NCBI RefSeq assembly: GCF_021083185.1
Contig: NZ_JAIGQB010000012.1
Location: 1 to 64,000 of the forward strand
Reading direction: 5' to 3'
From: Nocardioides furvisabuli
GTDB lineage: Bacteria > Actinomycetota > Actinomycetes > Propionibacteriales > Nocardioidaceae
DNA: 64,000 nt
Shown here: positions 51,653 through 61,843 of the stretch, one piece after another
Position numbering within the stretch: the stretch's first letter is position 1
Layout of the letters: the number at the start of each line of letters is the position of its first letter
Translations under genes and position numbers: made by a program
The notes under the pieces: generated by a model
What the model was told of the DNA's origin: nothing
What the model saw: only the letters and a program-made list of their open reading frames with translations
Databases searched by the model: none

Positions 51653-53035
51653 TCAGCGCCCGGTCATCGAGTCCACGTCGAGGGCTGCGTCGAGCTGCTC
51701 CTCGGTGAGCTCGCCGCGCTCGACGAAGCCCATCGCGATCACCGTCTCGCGGATGGTCGCACCGTCGGCGAGCGCCTTCTTCGCGACCGTGGCGGCCTGC
51801 TCGTAGCCGATGTGCGCGTTGAGCGGCGTGACGACCGACGGCGAGGACTCGGCGTAGCGGCGCATCCGGTCGGCGTCGGCGGTGATGCCGTCGACGCAGC
51901 GCTCGGCGAGCAGGACGGTCGAGGTGGACAGCACGTGGACCGACTCCAGGAGCGCGTGCGCCATCACCGGCATCATCACGTTGAGCTCGAAGCTGCCCGA
52001 CGCGCCGGCCCACGCGATCGTCGCGTCGTTGCCGACGACCCGGGCGCAGACCATGAGCGTCGCCTCGGGCAGGACCGGGTTCACCTTGCCGGGCATGATG
52101 CTCGACCCGGGCTGCAGGTCGGGCAGGTGGATCTCGGCCAGGCCGGTGGTCGGACCCGACGACATCCAGCGCAGGTCGTTGCAGATCTTGGTCAGGCCGA
52201 CCGCGACCGTGCGCAGCACCCCGGACAGCTCGACGAGCGAGTCGCGGGTGCCCTGGGCCTCGAAGTGGTCACGGGCCTCGGTGAAGGGCTGCCCGGTGCG
52301 CTCGGCCAGCGCCGCGATGGCGCGCTCGGCGAAGGCGGCCGGGGTGTTGATGCCGGTGCCGACGGCGGTGCCGCCCAGCGGCAGCTCTCGCACCCGCGGC
52401 AGCACCGCCTCGAGCCGTTCGACGCCGAGGCGCAGCGTGGCGGCGTACGCACCCATCTCCTGGCCGAGCGTCACCGGCGTGGCGTCCATGAGGTGGGTGC
52501 GCCCGGCCTTGACCGTGTCGGCGAACTCCTCGGCCTTCGCCTCGAACGACGACGCCAACCGCTCCAGCGCGGGGACGAGGTCGTCGACCACGGCGAGCGT
52601 CGCCGCGACGTGGATGCTCGTCGGGAAGGTGTCGTTGCTGCTCTGCGAGGCGTTGACGTGGTCGTTGGGGTGCACCTCGACGTCGGCCTGCGCGGCGAGG
52701 GTGGCGATCACCTCGTTGGCGTTCATGTTGGAGCTGGTGCCCGACCCGGTCTGGAACACGTCGAGGGGGAACTCCCCGTCGTGGTCCCCGGCGACGATCG
52801 CGTCGGCGGCCGCCACGATCGCGTGGGCCTGCTCGTGGCTGACGACGCCGAGCGCGGCGTTCGCGCTCGCAGCCGCCGCCTTCACGTGCGCCAGCGCCTG
52901 GACGTGGCGCGGCTGGAGGGTCAGGCCGCTGATCGGGAAGTTCTCGATCGCGCGCTGCGTCTGCGCCCGCCAGAGTGCCTCGCGAGGCACCTCGACCTCG
53001 CCCATCGAGTCGTGCTCGGTGCGTGTCTCGCTCAC
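51653..53035 (-). CDS. fumC: Class II fumarate hydratase
   Basis: 460 residues, full length. Signature blocks: TGSGTSSNMNANEV, NASQSSNDTFPTS and the GSSIMPGKVNP loop with the catalytic Ser, HLMDATPVTLGQE before it. Iron-independent, tetrameric, interconverts fumarate and malate in the TCA cycle. GTG at 53035 follows TACGGT by 8 nt, a leaderless-type start; ATG at 53005 would lose ten residues. An unrelated class I fumarase is encoded at 57858-59579. Divergent from the PBP gene with a 31-bp gap. Confidence 0.93.
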   Translation of the reverse strand: MSETRTEHDSMGEVEVPREALWRAQTQRAIENFPISGLTLQPRHVQALAHVKAAAASANAALGVVSHEQAHAIVAAADAIVAGDHDGEFPLDVFQTGSGTSSNMNANEVIATLAAQADVEVHPNDHVNASQSSNDTFPTSIHVAATLAVVDDLVPALERLASSFEAKAEEFADTVKAGRTHLMDATPVTLGQEMGAYAATLRLGVERLEAVLPRVRELPLGGTAVGTGINTPAAFAERAIAALAERTGQPFTEARDHFEAQGTRDSLVELSGVLRTVAVGLTKICNDLRWMSSGPTTGLAEIHLPDLQPGSSIMPGKVNPVLPEATLMVCARVVGNDATIAWAGASGSFELNVMMPVMAHALLESVHVLSTSTVLLAERCVDGITADADRMRRYAESSPSVVTPLNAHIGYEQAATVAKKALADGATIRETVIAMGFVERGELTEEQLDAALDVDSMTGR

Positions 53036-53066
53036 GACATCGACCGTACCCCGGCACGATGGAGCC

Positions 53067-54953
53067 ATGCGTTCACTCCGTCTCGGGATGACCGCCGTGC
53101 TCGTGGGGGTCGCCTCGGCCTGCTCCGCGCTCGGCGGCGATGACACCGACCCTGCCGCCGACCTCGCCGCCGACCTCGCCGCGGCGCTCTCGGAGCACTC
53201 GCTCGGCGACGTGCCGCTGGGTGACGAGGCGCAGCGGACCGCCTTCGCGGAGCTGGTCGCGCCGCTCGACGAGGTGCCCGTCGTCGTCGATGTCGTCGAC
53301 GTCCTGGAGGTCGAGGAGGAGGGGCGCGCGGAGGCGACCCTCGCCTGGCGGTGGGAGGTCTCGGACGCCGCGGCGTGGGAGTACGAGACCACCGTGGCGC
53401 TGACACAGGGTGGCGACGGCAGCACCTGGGTGGTCGCCTGGTCGCCCGACGACCTCGCCCCCGGGCTCGCCGAGGGCGAGACGGTCGGGCTGCGGACACT
53501 GACCCCGCAACGCGGCGACATCACCGGCGACGGGGGAGCGGTGCTCGTCACCGAACGCCCGGTCCTGCGCTACGGCCTCGACAAGACCAAGGTCGAGGGC
53601 ACGCAGGTCGCGCGCAGCGCCCGTCGGATCGCCCGCATCCTCGACGTCGACGCGGCGGCGTACGCCGAGCGCGCCGAGGCGATGGGGGCCGAGGCCTTCG
53701 TCGAGGCCGTCGTGCTGCGCGAGGACGACGCCCTGGACGTGCTGCCCGCCTTCCGCCGGGTGCCCGGCGCGCTCGCGGTGCGTGACACCCTCCCGCTGGC
53801 CCCGACCCGCGAGTTCGCCGCCACCCTGCTGGGACGCGTGGGCCCGGCGACCGCCGAGGTGGTCGAGGAGTCCGGTGGCCGCATCGTCGCCGGCGACGAG
53901 GTGGGGCTGTCCGGCCTCCAGGCGCGCTACGACGAGCAGCTGCGCGGCAGCCCCGGCACGGCCGTGGTCGCCCGGGGCGCCGACGACGTGCTCCGCACGC
54001 TCTTCGAGGTGCCTGCCACCGACGGCGCCGACCTGGTCACCACGCTGTCCCCGGATCTCCAGCAGCGTGCCGAGGACGCGCTCGCCACCCTCGGCGCCGG
54101 TGCTCCAGCTGCCGCGCTGGTCGCGATCCGCCCCTCGGACGGGGCGGTCCTCGCCACCGCCAACGGCGAGGGCGCGGCGGGTGCCGACCTCGCAGCGACC
54201 GGGCAGTACGCCCCGGGCTCGACCTTCAAGGTGGTCAGCTCGCTGGCTCTCCTGCGCAGCGGGCTCGCCGTCGACGACGTCGTGTCCTGCCCGGCCACCA
54301 CGGTGGTCGACGGCCGCTCCTTCAAGAACTACGACGACTACCCGTCCTCCGCGCTCGGGGACATCCCCTTCGTCCAGGCGATCGCGCAGTCGTGCAACAC
54401 CGCCCTCATCACCAACGCCGACCGCCTCGACCCGAGCGACCTCTCCGCCGCGGCGGCCGCGCTCGGTCTCGGGGTCGACCACGACCTCGGCTTCGGCGTC
54501 TACTTCGGCCAGGTGCCGCCGGCGGAGACCGAGACCGGTGCCGCGGCCGACCTGATCGGCCAGGGGACGGTGCTCGCCAGCCCGTTCGCGATGGCCACGG
54601 TCGCCTCCTCCGTCGTCGAGGGCCGCACGGTCCTGCCGGTCCTGCTGCCGGACCACGAGGTGCAGCAGGTGGCGCCACAGGTGCCGCTGACCGGCCGGGA
54701 GGCCGGCACCCTCCGCGGGCTGATGCGGGCCGTGGTGACCACGGGCTCGGGGCGGTTCCTGCTCGACGTACCGGGGGAGATCGGGGCCAAGACCGGCACC
54801 GCGGAGTACGGCGAGCCCGGTGCCGCAGGTGACCTGCCCACCCACGCCTGGATGATCGCCACGCGCGGCGACCTCGCGGTGGCGGTGTTCGTCGAGACCG
54901 GCGTCTCGGGGTCGCAGACCGCGGGCCCGGTGCTGGAGGCGTTCCTGCGCTGA
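53067..54953 (+). CDS. Penicillin-binding lipoprotein (class B transpeptidase)
   Basis: 628 residues. Lipobox-like ASAC (Cys19) after a short hydrophobic start. Domain order: NTF2-like MecA_N (about 25-140), PBP dimerisation (about 150-300), transpeptidase (about 330-628) with SxxK at Ser385-Lys388 (STFK), SCN at 442-444 and KTGT at 575-578. It cross-links peptidoglycan outside the membrane. It resembles the mycobacterial PBP-lipo (Rv2864c, recalled). All catalytic motifs are intact. ATG at 53067 is close to a ggag box. Confidence 0.92.
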   Translation: MRSLRLGMTAVLVGVASACSALGGDDTDPAADLAADLAAALSEHSLGDVPLGDEAQRTAFAELVAPLDEVPVVVDVVDVLEVEEEGRAEATLAWRWEVSDAAAWEYETTVALTQGGDGSTWVVAWSPDDLAPGLAEGETVGLRTLTPQRGDITGDGGAVLVTERPVLRYGLDKTKVEGTQVARSARRIARILDVDAAAYAERAEAMGAEAFVEAVVLREDDALDVLPAFRRVPGALAVRDTLPLAPTREFAATLLGRVGPATAEVVEESGGRIVAGDEVGLSGLQARYDEQLRGSPGTAVVARGADDVLRTLFEVPATDGADLVTTLSPDLQQRAEDALATLGAGAPAAALVAIRPSDGAVLATANGEGAAGADLAATGQYAPGSTFKVVSSLALLRSGLAVDDVVSCPATTVVDGRSFKNYDDYPSSALGDIPFVQAIAQSCNTALITNADRLDPSDLSAAAAALGLGVDHDLGFGVYFGQVPPAETETGAAADLIGQGTVLASPFAMATVASSVVEGRTVLPVLLPDHEVQQVAPQVPLTGREAGTLRGLMRAVVTTGSGRFLLDVPGEIGAKTGTAEYGEPGAAGDLPTHAWMIATRGDLAVAVFVETGVSGSQTAGPVLEAFLR

Positions 54954-54957
54954 GGGG

Positions 54958-55647
54958 TCAGGTCCGGCGCGCGAGGTAGAGGAAGTACTCCTCGGGGCGG
55001 TCCTGGAGCAGCACGTGGTGGGCCTGCTCCTCAGCTGCTCCGAAGACGTCCCGCAGCACCGCCAGCAGCTCCGGTGCGGCGCTGGCCGACCACACCACCA
55101 GGACCCCGCCGGGGCTCAGCAGCTCGCGGCAGCGGGTGAGGAACTCCGCCTCGTAGACCGACTCGTTGCCGTCGTGGACGAGGTAGCCCGGTCCGTTGTC
55201 GACGTCGAGCAGCACGAGGTCGTAGGTCGAGCGGGCCTCGGCGATCGCCATCGTGATGTCGGCGTTGAGCACCGTCGCGCGGGTGTCGGCGAGCACCGCG
55301 GGCCCGTGGGGCACGGTGCCGTCGCGCATCCAGCGGATGAGGACCTCCTCGATCTCGACCACCACCGCCCGCTCCACACGGGGGTCGGCGAGGACGCGTT
55401 GGAGAGTGAAGCCCAGCCCCAGCCCGCCGATGAGCACCGACGCGGGCTGCTCGACGAGGGCGAGCGCCTGCGCGGCCAGCTCGATCTCGCTGGTCGTCTC
55501 GAGGGTGTCCATCACGAAGACGCCGTTGACGCGCAGCTCCAGCACGTCGGCCGCGCTGTCCGACGTACGCCGTCGCAGCACGACCTCTCCGCGCTCGGTC
55601 TCGGCCCGGGCGATCTCGACGCTGTCCACGCTGCTCACGCTGTCCAC
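54958..55647 (-). CDS. Spermidine-synthase-like methyltransferase-fold protein
   Basis: 229 residues. Rossmann fold with IGGLGLGFTLQRVL, VVEIEEVLIRWMRDG and LLDVDNGPGYLV, as in polyamine aminopropyltransferase-like proteins. The N-terminal VLELRVNGVFVMDT hairpin is also typical. Whether it makes spermidine is doubtful, since actinobacterial members of this group are often of unknown function. The start codon region carries a short direct repeat (gtggacagcgt), so the exact GTG start is uncertain. Convergent with the PBP gene (4 bp apart). Confidence 0.8.
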   Translation of the reverse strand: MDSVSSVDSVEIARAETERGEVVLRRRTSDSAADVLELRVNGVFVMDTLETTSEIELAAQALALVEQPASVLIGGLGLGFTLQRVLADPRVERAVVVEIEEVLIRWMRDGTVPHGPAVLADTRATVLNADITMAIAEARSTYDLVLLDVDNGPGYLVHDGNESVYEAEFLTRCRELLSPGGVLVVWSASAAPELLAVLRDVFGAAEEQAHHVLLQDRPEEYFLYLARRT

Positions 55648-55751
55648 GCCACCATCCTGCCCACGCCGGCGCTGTGCGGCCTCACCCCGGGGTGTCCGCG
55701 GACGGGGCGAAAGGCCTTCTCGCGGGGCCGTTCGCGTTCTACGGTGGTCGG

Positions 55752-56645
55752 GTGTACACCGTCGGGAGGGCTGCTGAGCTCACCGGCGTGCCGACCGGGA
55801 CGCTGCGCAAGTGGGAGCAGCGCTACGGCGTGGTGGTCCCGCAGCGCTCAGCGGGCAACTACCGGCTCTACGACGACGACGCGGTGCGCCGCCTCAGCGT
55901 CATGCGCAGCCTGGTCGACGCCGGCTGGTCGGCGCAGGAGGCCGCGCGCCACGTGGTCGAGGACCCGGCGGCGGCCGAGGCCGAGCTGCCCCGTCGCGAG
56001 GCCACCAGCACCGACGTGCGCATCCAGGAGCTGGTGGGGTGCGCGGTCGACTTCGACGTGCCGCGGCTCGAGCGTCTGGTGGCCGAGGCGTTCGCCGACG
56101 CCGATCTCGCGGGCGCCGACCTTGCGAGCGTGGTGGACGACTGGCTGATGCCGGCGCTCGGGGGCCTGGGCCGGGCGTGGCAACGCGGCGAGGTGTCGGT
56201 GGCCGGCGAGCACTTCGTGACGGCCGCGGTGCACCGCAGGCTCGGCCTGCTCTTCGCGTCGCTGCCGCCTGCCCCTCCCGCGAGTCCTCGCGTGGTCGTC
56301 GGGCTCGCGCGCGGGTCCCGGCACGAGATGGGGGTCCTCGCGTTCGCGACGGTGCTCCGCTCGCGCGGCGTCATGGTCACCTACCTCGGGGCGGACCTCC
56401 CGCTGGAGGCCTGGCTCGGTGCGGTCGGGCTGATCGAGCCCGCGGCCGCCGTGCTCGCCGTGCCGTCCCTGGAGGACCTGCCTGCGGTGCGCGAGGCGGT
56501 GGAGGCCCTCGAGGCACTGACGCAGGTGCTGCTCGGCGGGGCACACCAGGACGCGGTGGCCGGGGGGACGCACCTGGGCCACCTGCCCGGCGCCGCGGCC
56601 GTGGCGCTGGCGCACCGGCTCGCTGGCATCCCCGTGAAGGGCTGA
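55752..56645 (+). CDS. CarH/LitR-like MerR regulator with B12-binding domain (copy 1)
   Basis: 297 residues. MerR-type DNA-binding domain (1-72, YTVGRAAELTG, then LRKWEQRYGV), helical cap (90-165) with the Trp143-x9-Glu153-His154 motif, and B12-binding Rossmann domain with GSRHEMG, His191 being the candidate lower ligand. This is the domain order of CarH photoreceptors, which bind adenosylcobalamin and release DNA in light. Gln144 replaces the His that forms the second cobalt bond in light-exposed CarH. GTG at 55752 follows TACGGT (55740-55745) by 6 nt, leaderless type. 45% or more identical to copy 2 by eye. Confidence 0.88.
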   Translation: MYTVGRAAELTGVPTGTLRKWEQRYGVVVPQRSAGNYRLYDDDAVRRLSVMRSLVDAGWSAQEAARHVVEDPAAAEAELPRREATSTDVRIQELVGCAVDFDVPRLERLVAEAFADADLAGADLASVVDDWLMPALGGLGRAWQRGEVSVAGEHFVTAAVHRRLGLLFASLPPAPPASPRVVVGLARGSRHEMGVLAFATVLRSRGVMVTYLGADLPLEAWLGAVGLIEPAAAVLAVPSLEDLPAVREAVEALEALTQVLLGGAHQDAVAGGTHLGHLPGAAAVALAHRLAGIPVKG

Positions 56646-56650
56646 CCGCG

Positions 56651-56887
56651 TCAGTCCGCGGCGCCCTCTGCTGCGCCCTCGGCGACGTCGTCGCAGCCCT
56701 GGCCGGTCCAGGCGTCGCCGACGACCTTGATCTGGCAGGTGCTGTCGGTCGCCGGCACCTCGGAGGCGGCCGGGTGGACGAAGAGGACCGAGCCGAGGGC
56801 GGCGGCGGCGATGACGGCGATGCCGGCGGAGCGCAGCCACACACCGATGCGCTGGTCCTCGGCGGTGGGCTGGTAGGTGTCCGACAT
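56651..56887 (-). CDS. Small membrane protein between the two CarH-like genes
   Basis: 78 residues. A polar N-terminus (TAEDQRIGVWLRSAG), one membrane helix (about 23-43) and an extracytoplasmic tail with two Cys (TCQIKVVGDAWTGQGC). No family recognised. It is divergent from the second CarH-like gene, so the repeats at 56904-56979 may control both. The stop lies 5 bp from the first CarH-like stop. Confidence 0.65.
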   Translation of the reverse strand: MSDTYQPTAEDQRIGVWLRSAGIAVIAAAALGSVLFVHPAASEVPATDSTCQIKVVGDAWTGQGCDDVAEGAAEGAAD

Positions 56888-56903
56888 GGTCGCGCTCCCG
56901 GGT

Positions 56904-56979
56904 TGTCCACAGTTTGTCCACTGTTGTGGGCAAGACGAACGTAGAGGGTATGTACAGGGTTTGTCCAACGTGGTGTACC
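56904..56979. promoter_or_regulatory. Candidate CarH-type operator: TGT(A/C)C(A/C) direct repeats
   Basis: TGTCCA at 56904 and 56915; TGTACA at 56951; TGTCCA at 56962; TGTACC at 56974. The spacing within the clusters is 11, 11 and 12 bp. CarH from Thermus binds TGTACA-like direct repeats spaced 11 bp (recalled). The last repeat overlaps the predicted -10 TACCTT (56976-56981) of the second CarH-like gene, consistent with autorepression. Confidence 0.6.
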
Positions 56980-56988
56980 TTTCGGGGT

Positions 56989-57852
56989 GTGTACACCGTC
57001 GGCCGGACCTCGCAGCTCACCGGCGTGCCCCGCGAGACGCTCCGCAAGTGGGAGCAGCGCTACGGGGTCGTCGAGCCCGTGCGCTCCGAGGGCAACTACC
57101 GCCTGTACGACGACGAGGCCGTGCGGCGACTGGCCGTGATGCGTGACCTCGTCGATTCCGGGTGGACCCCGCGCGAGGCCGCGAGAAAGGTCCTCGAGGA
57201 CCGGTCGAGTGCCATCGCCGGCGACGTCCCGTCACCGGGCTCGCCGCTGTCGCACCTCGACGAGCTGGTGACGTGCGGGCAGGACTTCGACGTGGTGCGC
57301 CTCGAGAGCACCCTGGACAAGGTCTTCGCGCAGGCCGACCTCGCCGACGTGGTGGACGAGTGGCTGATGCCCTCGCTGGTGCGGCTGGGCGAGGCCTGGC
57401 AGCGCGGTGACGTGACGGTGGCCGGGGAGCACTTCGTCAGCGCCGCGGTGCTGCGACGTCTCTCCCAGGCCTTCCACCAGCTCCCGCACCCCGACGGCGA
57501 GTCGCCTCGAGTGCTGGTCGGACTGGCACGCGGCTCGCGCCACGAGCTCGGCGTGATGGGCTTCGCGATGGTGCTCCGCAGCCGCGGGGTGCAGGTCACC
57601 TACCTCGGCGCCGACCTGCCCGTCGAGGCCTGGGTCGACACCGTGCGCGAGCTCGGGCCCGACGCCGTGGTGCTCGCGGTCCCGACGGTCGAGGACCTCC
57701 CGGCGGTCCGCGAGGCGGTGGAGGCCATCTCCACCTCGACGACCGTCCTCCTCGGTGGTGCCCAGCAAGGGCGCATCGAGGGCGCAGAACCGCTCGGTCA
57801 CCAGCCCGGCGAGGCCGCCGCGTCACTGGCCGGCCGCCTCGTCGCGGGCTGA
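56989..57852 (+). CDS. CarH/LitR-like MerR regulator with B12-binding domain (copy 2)
   Basis: 287 residues, same domain order as copy 1: MerR domain (YTVGRTSQLTG), cap with Trp137-x9-Glu147-His148 (AWQRGDVTVAGEH) and B12 domain with GSRHELG, His185. Gln138 again stands where CarH has its light-adduct His. Both proteins have LRKWEQRYGV, so the DNA-contact helix region is nearly shared and they may use the same operators. GTG at 56989 is 7 nt after TACCTT, leaderless type. Ends 5 bp from the convergent fumarase stop. Confidence 0.88.
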   Translation: MYTVGRTSQLTGVPRETLRKWEQRYGVVEPVRSEGNYRLYDDEAVRRLAVMRDLVDSGWTPREAARKVLEDRSSAIAGDVPSPGSPLSHLDELVTCGQDFDVVRLESTLDKVFAQADLADVVDEWLMPSLVRLGEAWQRGDVTVAGEHFVSAAVLRRLSQAFHQLPHPDGESPRVLVGLARGSRHELGVMGFAMVLRSRGVQVTYLGADLPVEAWVDTVRELGPDAVVLAVPTVEDLPAVREAVEAISTSTTVLLGGAQQGRIEGAEPLGHQPGEAAASLAGRLVAG

Positions 57853-57857
57853 GGGGA

Positions 57858-59579
<1,722 letters not shown>

Positions 59580-59760
59580 GGGACCCGAGCGTACGCCGCG
59601 CCGCGGCGGTGGTGTGACGCGGCTCAGGTGCCGTCGTGCTCCCGGACGTGCACGCTCGCGCCGAGCTTGCTGTCCGGCACGTGGCCGATCCGCCCGTCCG
59701 GACCGGTACGGGACGACGACCGGGTGTTCACTGGTCGGACGCGTGGTGGCCATCCGGGAG

Positions 59761-59766
59761 TAGCCT
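59761..59766 (+). promoter_or_regulatory. Possible -10 of the ABC operon
   Basis: TAGCCT, the same hexamer as before 4742 and 7378, lies 75 bp before the start of the substrate-binding gene. Here a leader of about 65-70 nt would result; it contains a weak stem agcctc/gaggct. No other feature was seen in the 261-bp gap 59580-59840. Confidence 0.35.
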
Positions 59767-59840
59767 CCGCAACGACGGGACCCACGAGGCTCCGCGCGGC
59801 ACACCCCGCCGACCCGCAGCAGTTGCTCACTGGAGGTCCG

Positions 59841-60965
59841 ATGAACACCCGCACGATGCTCGTCTCGCTCACTGCGACGGCCACGCTCATGTCCGTGGCG
59901 GCCTGCGCCGCCCCCGAGCAGGAGAACGACACCACCACCGAGAGTGGGGTGGACGCCGCGGCCGCCACCTCGACCGAGGACTTCGGTGGCCTGGACGAGC
60001 TCGTCCAGGCCGCCCAGGACGAGGGCGAGCTCAACGTCATCGCCCTCCCGCCGGACTGGGCCAACTACGGCGAGGTGATCTCGACCTTCGAGGAGAAGTA
60101 CGGCATCGAGGTCAACTCCGCCCAGCCGGACGCTGCCTCGCAGGACGAGATCAACGCGGCCAACGAGCTCGCCGGCACCGACCGCGCGCCCGACGTCTTC
60201 GACCTCGGCCAGTCGGTCGCCCTCGCCAACACCGACATGTTCGCGCCCTACCAGGTCGAGACGTGGGACGACATCCCCGACGAGTTCAAGGACCCGGACG
60301 GCGCCTGGGTCAACGACTACGGCGGCTACATGTCGATCGGCTACGACTCGGCCGTGGTCCCCGAGGTGACGTCGCTGTCCGACCTCCTGAAGCCCGAGTT
60401 CAAGGGCAAGGTCGCTCTCAACGGCGACCCGACGCAGGCCGGCGCGGCCTTCAGCGGCGTGATGATGGCGGCCATCGCCAACGGCGGGTCCGCCGACGAC
60501 ATCGCACCCGGTGTGGACTTCTTCACCGAGCTCAAGGAGGCTGGCAACTTCCTCACCGTCGACCCCGACTCGACCACGATCGAGCAGGGCACGACGCCGG
60601 TCGTGATCGACTGGGACTACCTCGGGGCGGCCGCCGCGGCCAACGTCGACACCTGGAAGACCGTGGTCCCCGAGGAGGCCGTCGTCGCCGGCTACTACTT
60701 CCAGGCCATCAACGCCGACGCGCCGCACCCGGCCGCGGCGCGGCTGTGGCAGGAGTTCCTCTACAGCGACGAGGGACAGAACCTCTGGCTCGAGGGCGGT
60801 GCCCGCCCGGTCCGCGGCGACGCGATGGCCGAGGCCGGCACGATCGACGCCGAGCTCTGGGGTGCCCTCCCGGAGGTCAGCGGCGACCCGGTGGTCCCGA
60901 CCGACGACCAGACCGTCACGGCCGGCGAGTACCTCGCAGCGAACTGGTCCAAGGCCATCCGCTGA
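59841..60965 (+). CDS. ABC transporter substrate-binding lipoprotein (PotD/Fbp-like)
   Basis: 374 residues. Lipobox SVAAC (Cys22) for membrane anchoring. The mature part resembles spermidine/putrescine, iron or 2-aminoethylphosphonate binding proteins: EGELNVIALPPDWANYGEV, VNDYGGYMSIGYDS and IEQGTTPVVIDWDYLG. The ligand cannot be assigned; Asp/Glu-rich pocket regions suit a cationic ligand. ATG is 5 nt after GGAGG. First gene of a complete importer operon (binding protein, two permeases, ATPase). Confidence 0.88.
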   Translation: MNTRTMLVSLTATATLMSVAACAAPEQENDTTTESGVDAAAATSTEDFGGLDELVQAAQDEGELNVIALPPDWANYGEVISTFEEKYGIEVNSAQPDAASQDEINAANELAGTDRAPDVFDLGQSVALANTDMFAPYQVETWDDIPDEFKDPDGAWVNDYGGYMSIGYDSAVVPEVTSLSDLLKPEFKGKVALNGDPTQAGAAFSGVMMAAIANGGSADDIAPGVDFFTELKEAGNFLTVDPDSTTIEQGTTPVVIDWDYLGAAAAANVDTWKTVVPEEAVVAGYYFQAINADAPHPAAARLWQEFLYSDEGQNLWLEGGARPVRGDAMAEAGTIDAELWGALPEVSGDPVVPTDDQTVTAGEYLAANWSKAIR

Positions 60966-61843
60966 GCACGCCCGCCACTCGTGGGGGGCGGGGACGACGG
61001 CTCGCCGTCGCCCCCGCCCTTCCGCTCCTGCCGTTCCTCGTCTTCGTCCTGGTGTTCCTCGTCGTCCCGACGCTCACCGTCGTGCTCGGCGCGTTCCAGG
61101 ACGAGGACGGCGCGCTGACGCTGGGCAACCTCGACGCCCTGACCAGCGAAGCTGCCGTCTCGGCGCTGAAGGGATCGCTGATCCTGTCCGCGACCACGGC
61201 GCTGATCGGCGCCGTGGTCGGGGGACTCCTCGCCTACTTCATCGTGTCGATGCCACCGCACAGCCTCCTGCGCCGTACGACGCTCGCCATCAGCGGCGTG
61301 CTGGCCCAGTTCGGTGGAGTGGTGCTCGCCTTCGCGTGGATCGCGACGATCGGACCGGTCGGGATCCTCACCCAGCTCGTCAGCGACCTCTTCGGTGCCG
61401 ACCTCTACGGCTCGGGGTGGCTCTTCGGGCTGCCCGGGCTGGTCGTCGTCTACTGCTACTTCCAGATCCCGCTGATGGTGATCGTCTTCGCGCCCGCCTT
61501 CGAGGGGCTGCGCCCCCAATGGCGCGAGGCCGCGGTGAACCTCGGGGCGAGCACCTGGTCCTACTGGCGCCACGTGGCCCTTCCCCTGCTGGCGCCCGCC
61601 TTCCTCGGCGCGGTCCTGCTGCTCTTCGCCAACGCCTTCGCCGCCTATGCCACGGCGGCGGTCCTGGTCAGCCAGGGCCAGCCCATCGTGCCGCTGCTGA
61701 TCCGGCAGGCCATCACGAGCGAGGTCCTCCTGGGCCAGGCCAACGTCGGGTTCGCGCTCGCGTTGGAGATGATCGTCGTGGTGACGCTGGTGATGGTGGC
61801 CTACAGCCTGCTGCTGCGGCGTACGTCGAGGTGGATGCGATGA
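60962..61843 (+). CDS. ABC transporter permease 1 (PotB-like), apparent CTG start
   Basis: 293 residues, six helices, EAA loop WREAAVNLGASTWSYW. The frame enters the protein before any ATG, GTG or TTG: the conserved region starts RLAVAPALPLLPFLVF, and the nearest codon that fits is CTG at 60962, in a CTGA overlap with the stop of the binding-protein gene. The next in-frame GTG lies inside the first helix. AAGG is 8 nt before the CTG. Partner of permease 2 (ATGA overlap). Confidence 0.82.
   Translation: MSTPATRGGRGRRLAVAPALPLLPFLVFVLVFLVVPTLTVVLGAFQDEDGALTLGNLDALTSEAAVSALKGSLILSATTALIGAVVGGLLAYFIVSMPPHSLLRRTTLAISGVLAQFGGVVLAFAWIATIGPVGILTQLVSDLFGADLYGSGWLFGLPGLVVVYCYFQIPLMVIVFAPAFEGLRPQWREAAVNLGASTWSYWRHVALPLLAPAFLGAVLLLFANAFAAYATAAVLVSQGQPIVPLLIRQAITSEVLLGQANVGFALALEMIVVVTLVMVAYSLLLRRTSRWMR

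Noticed and set aside
59767..59840. TPP-type or other riboswitch in the ABC leader
   Set aside because: Only a 6-bp stem is seen and no conserved riboswitch core.
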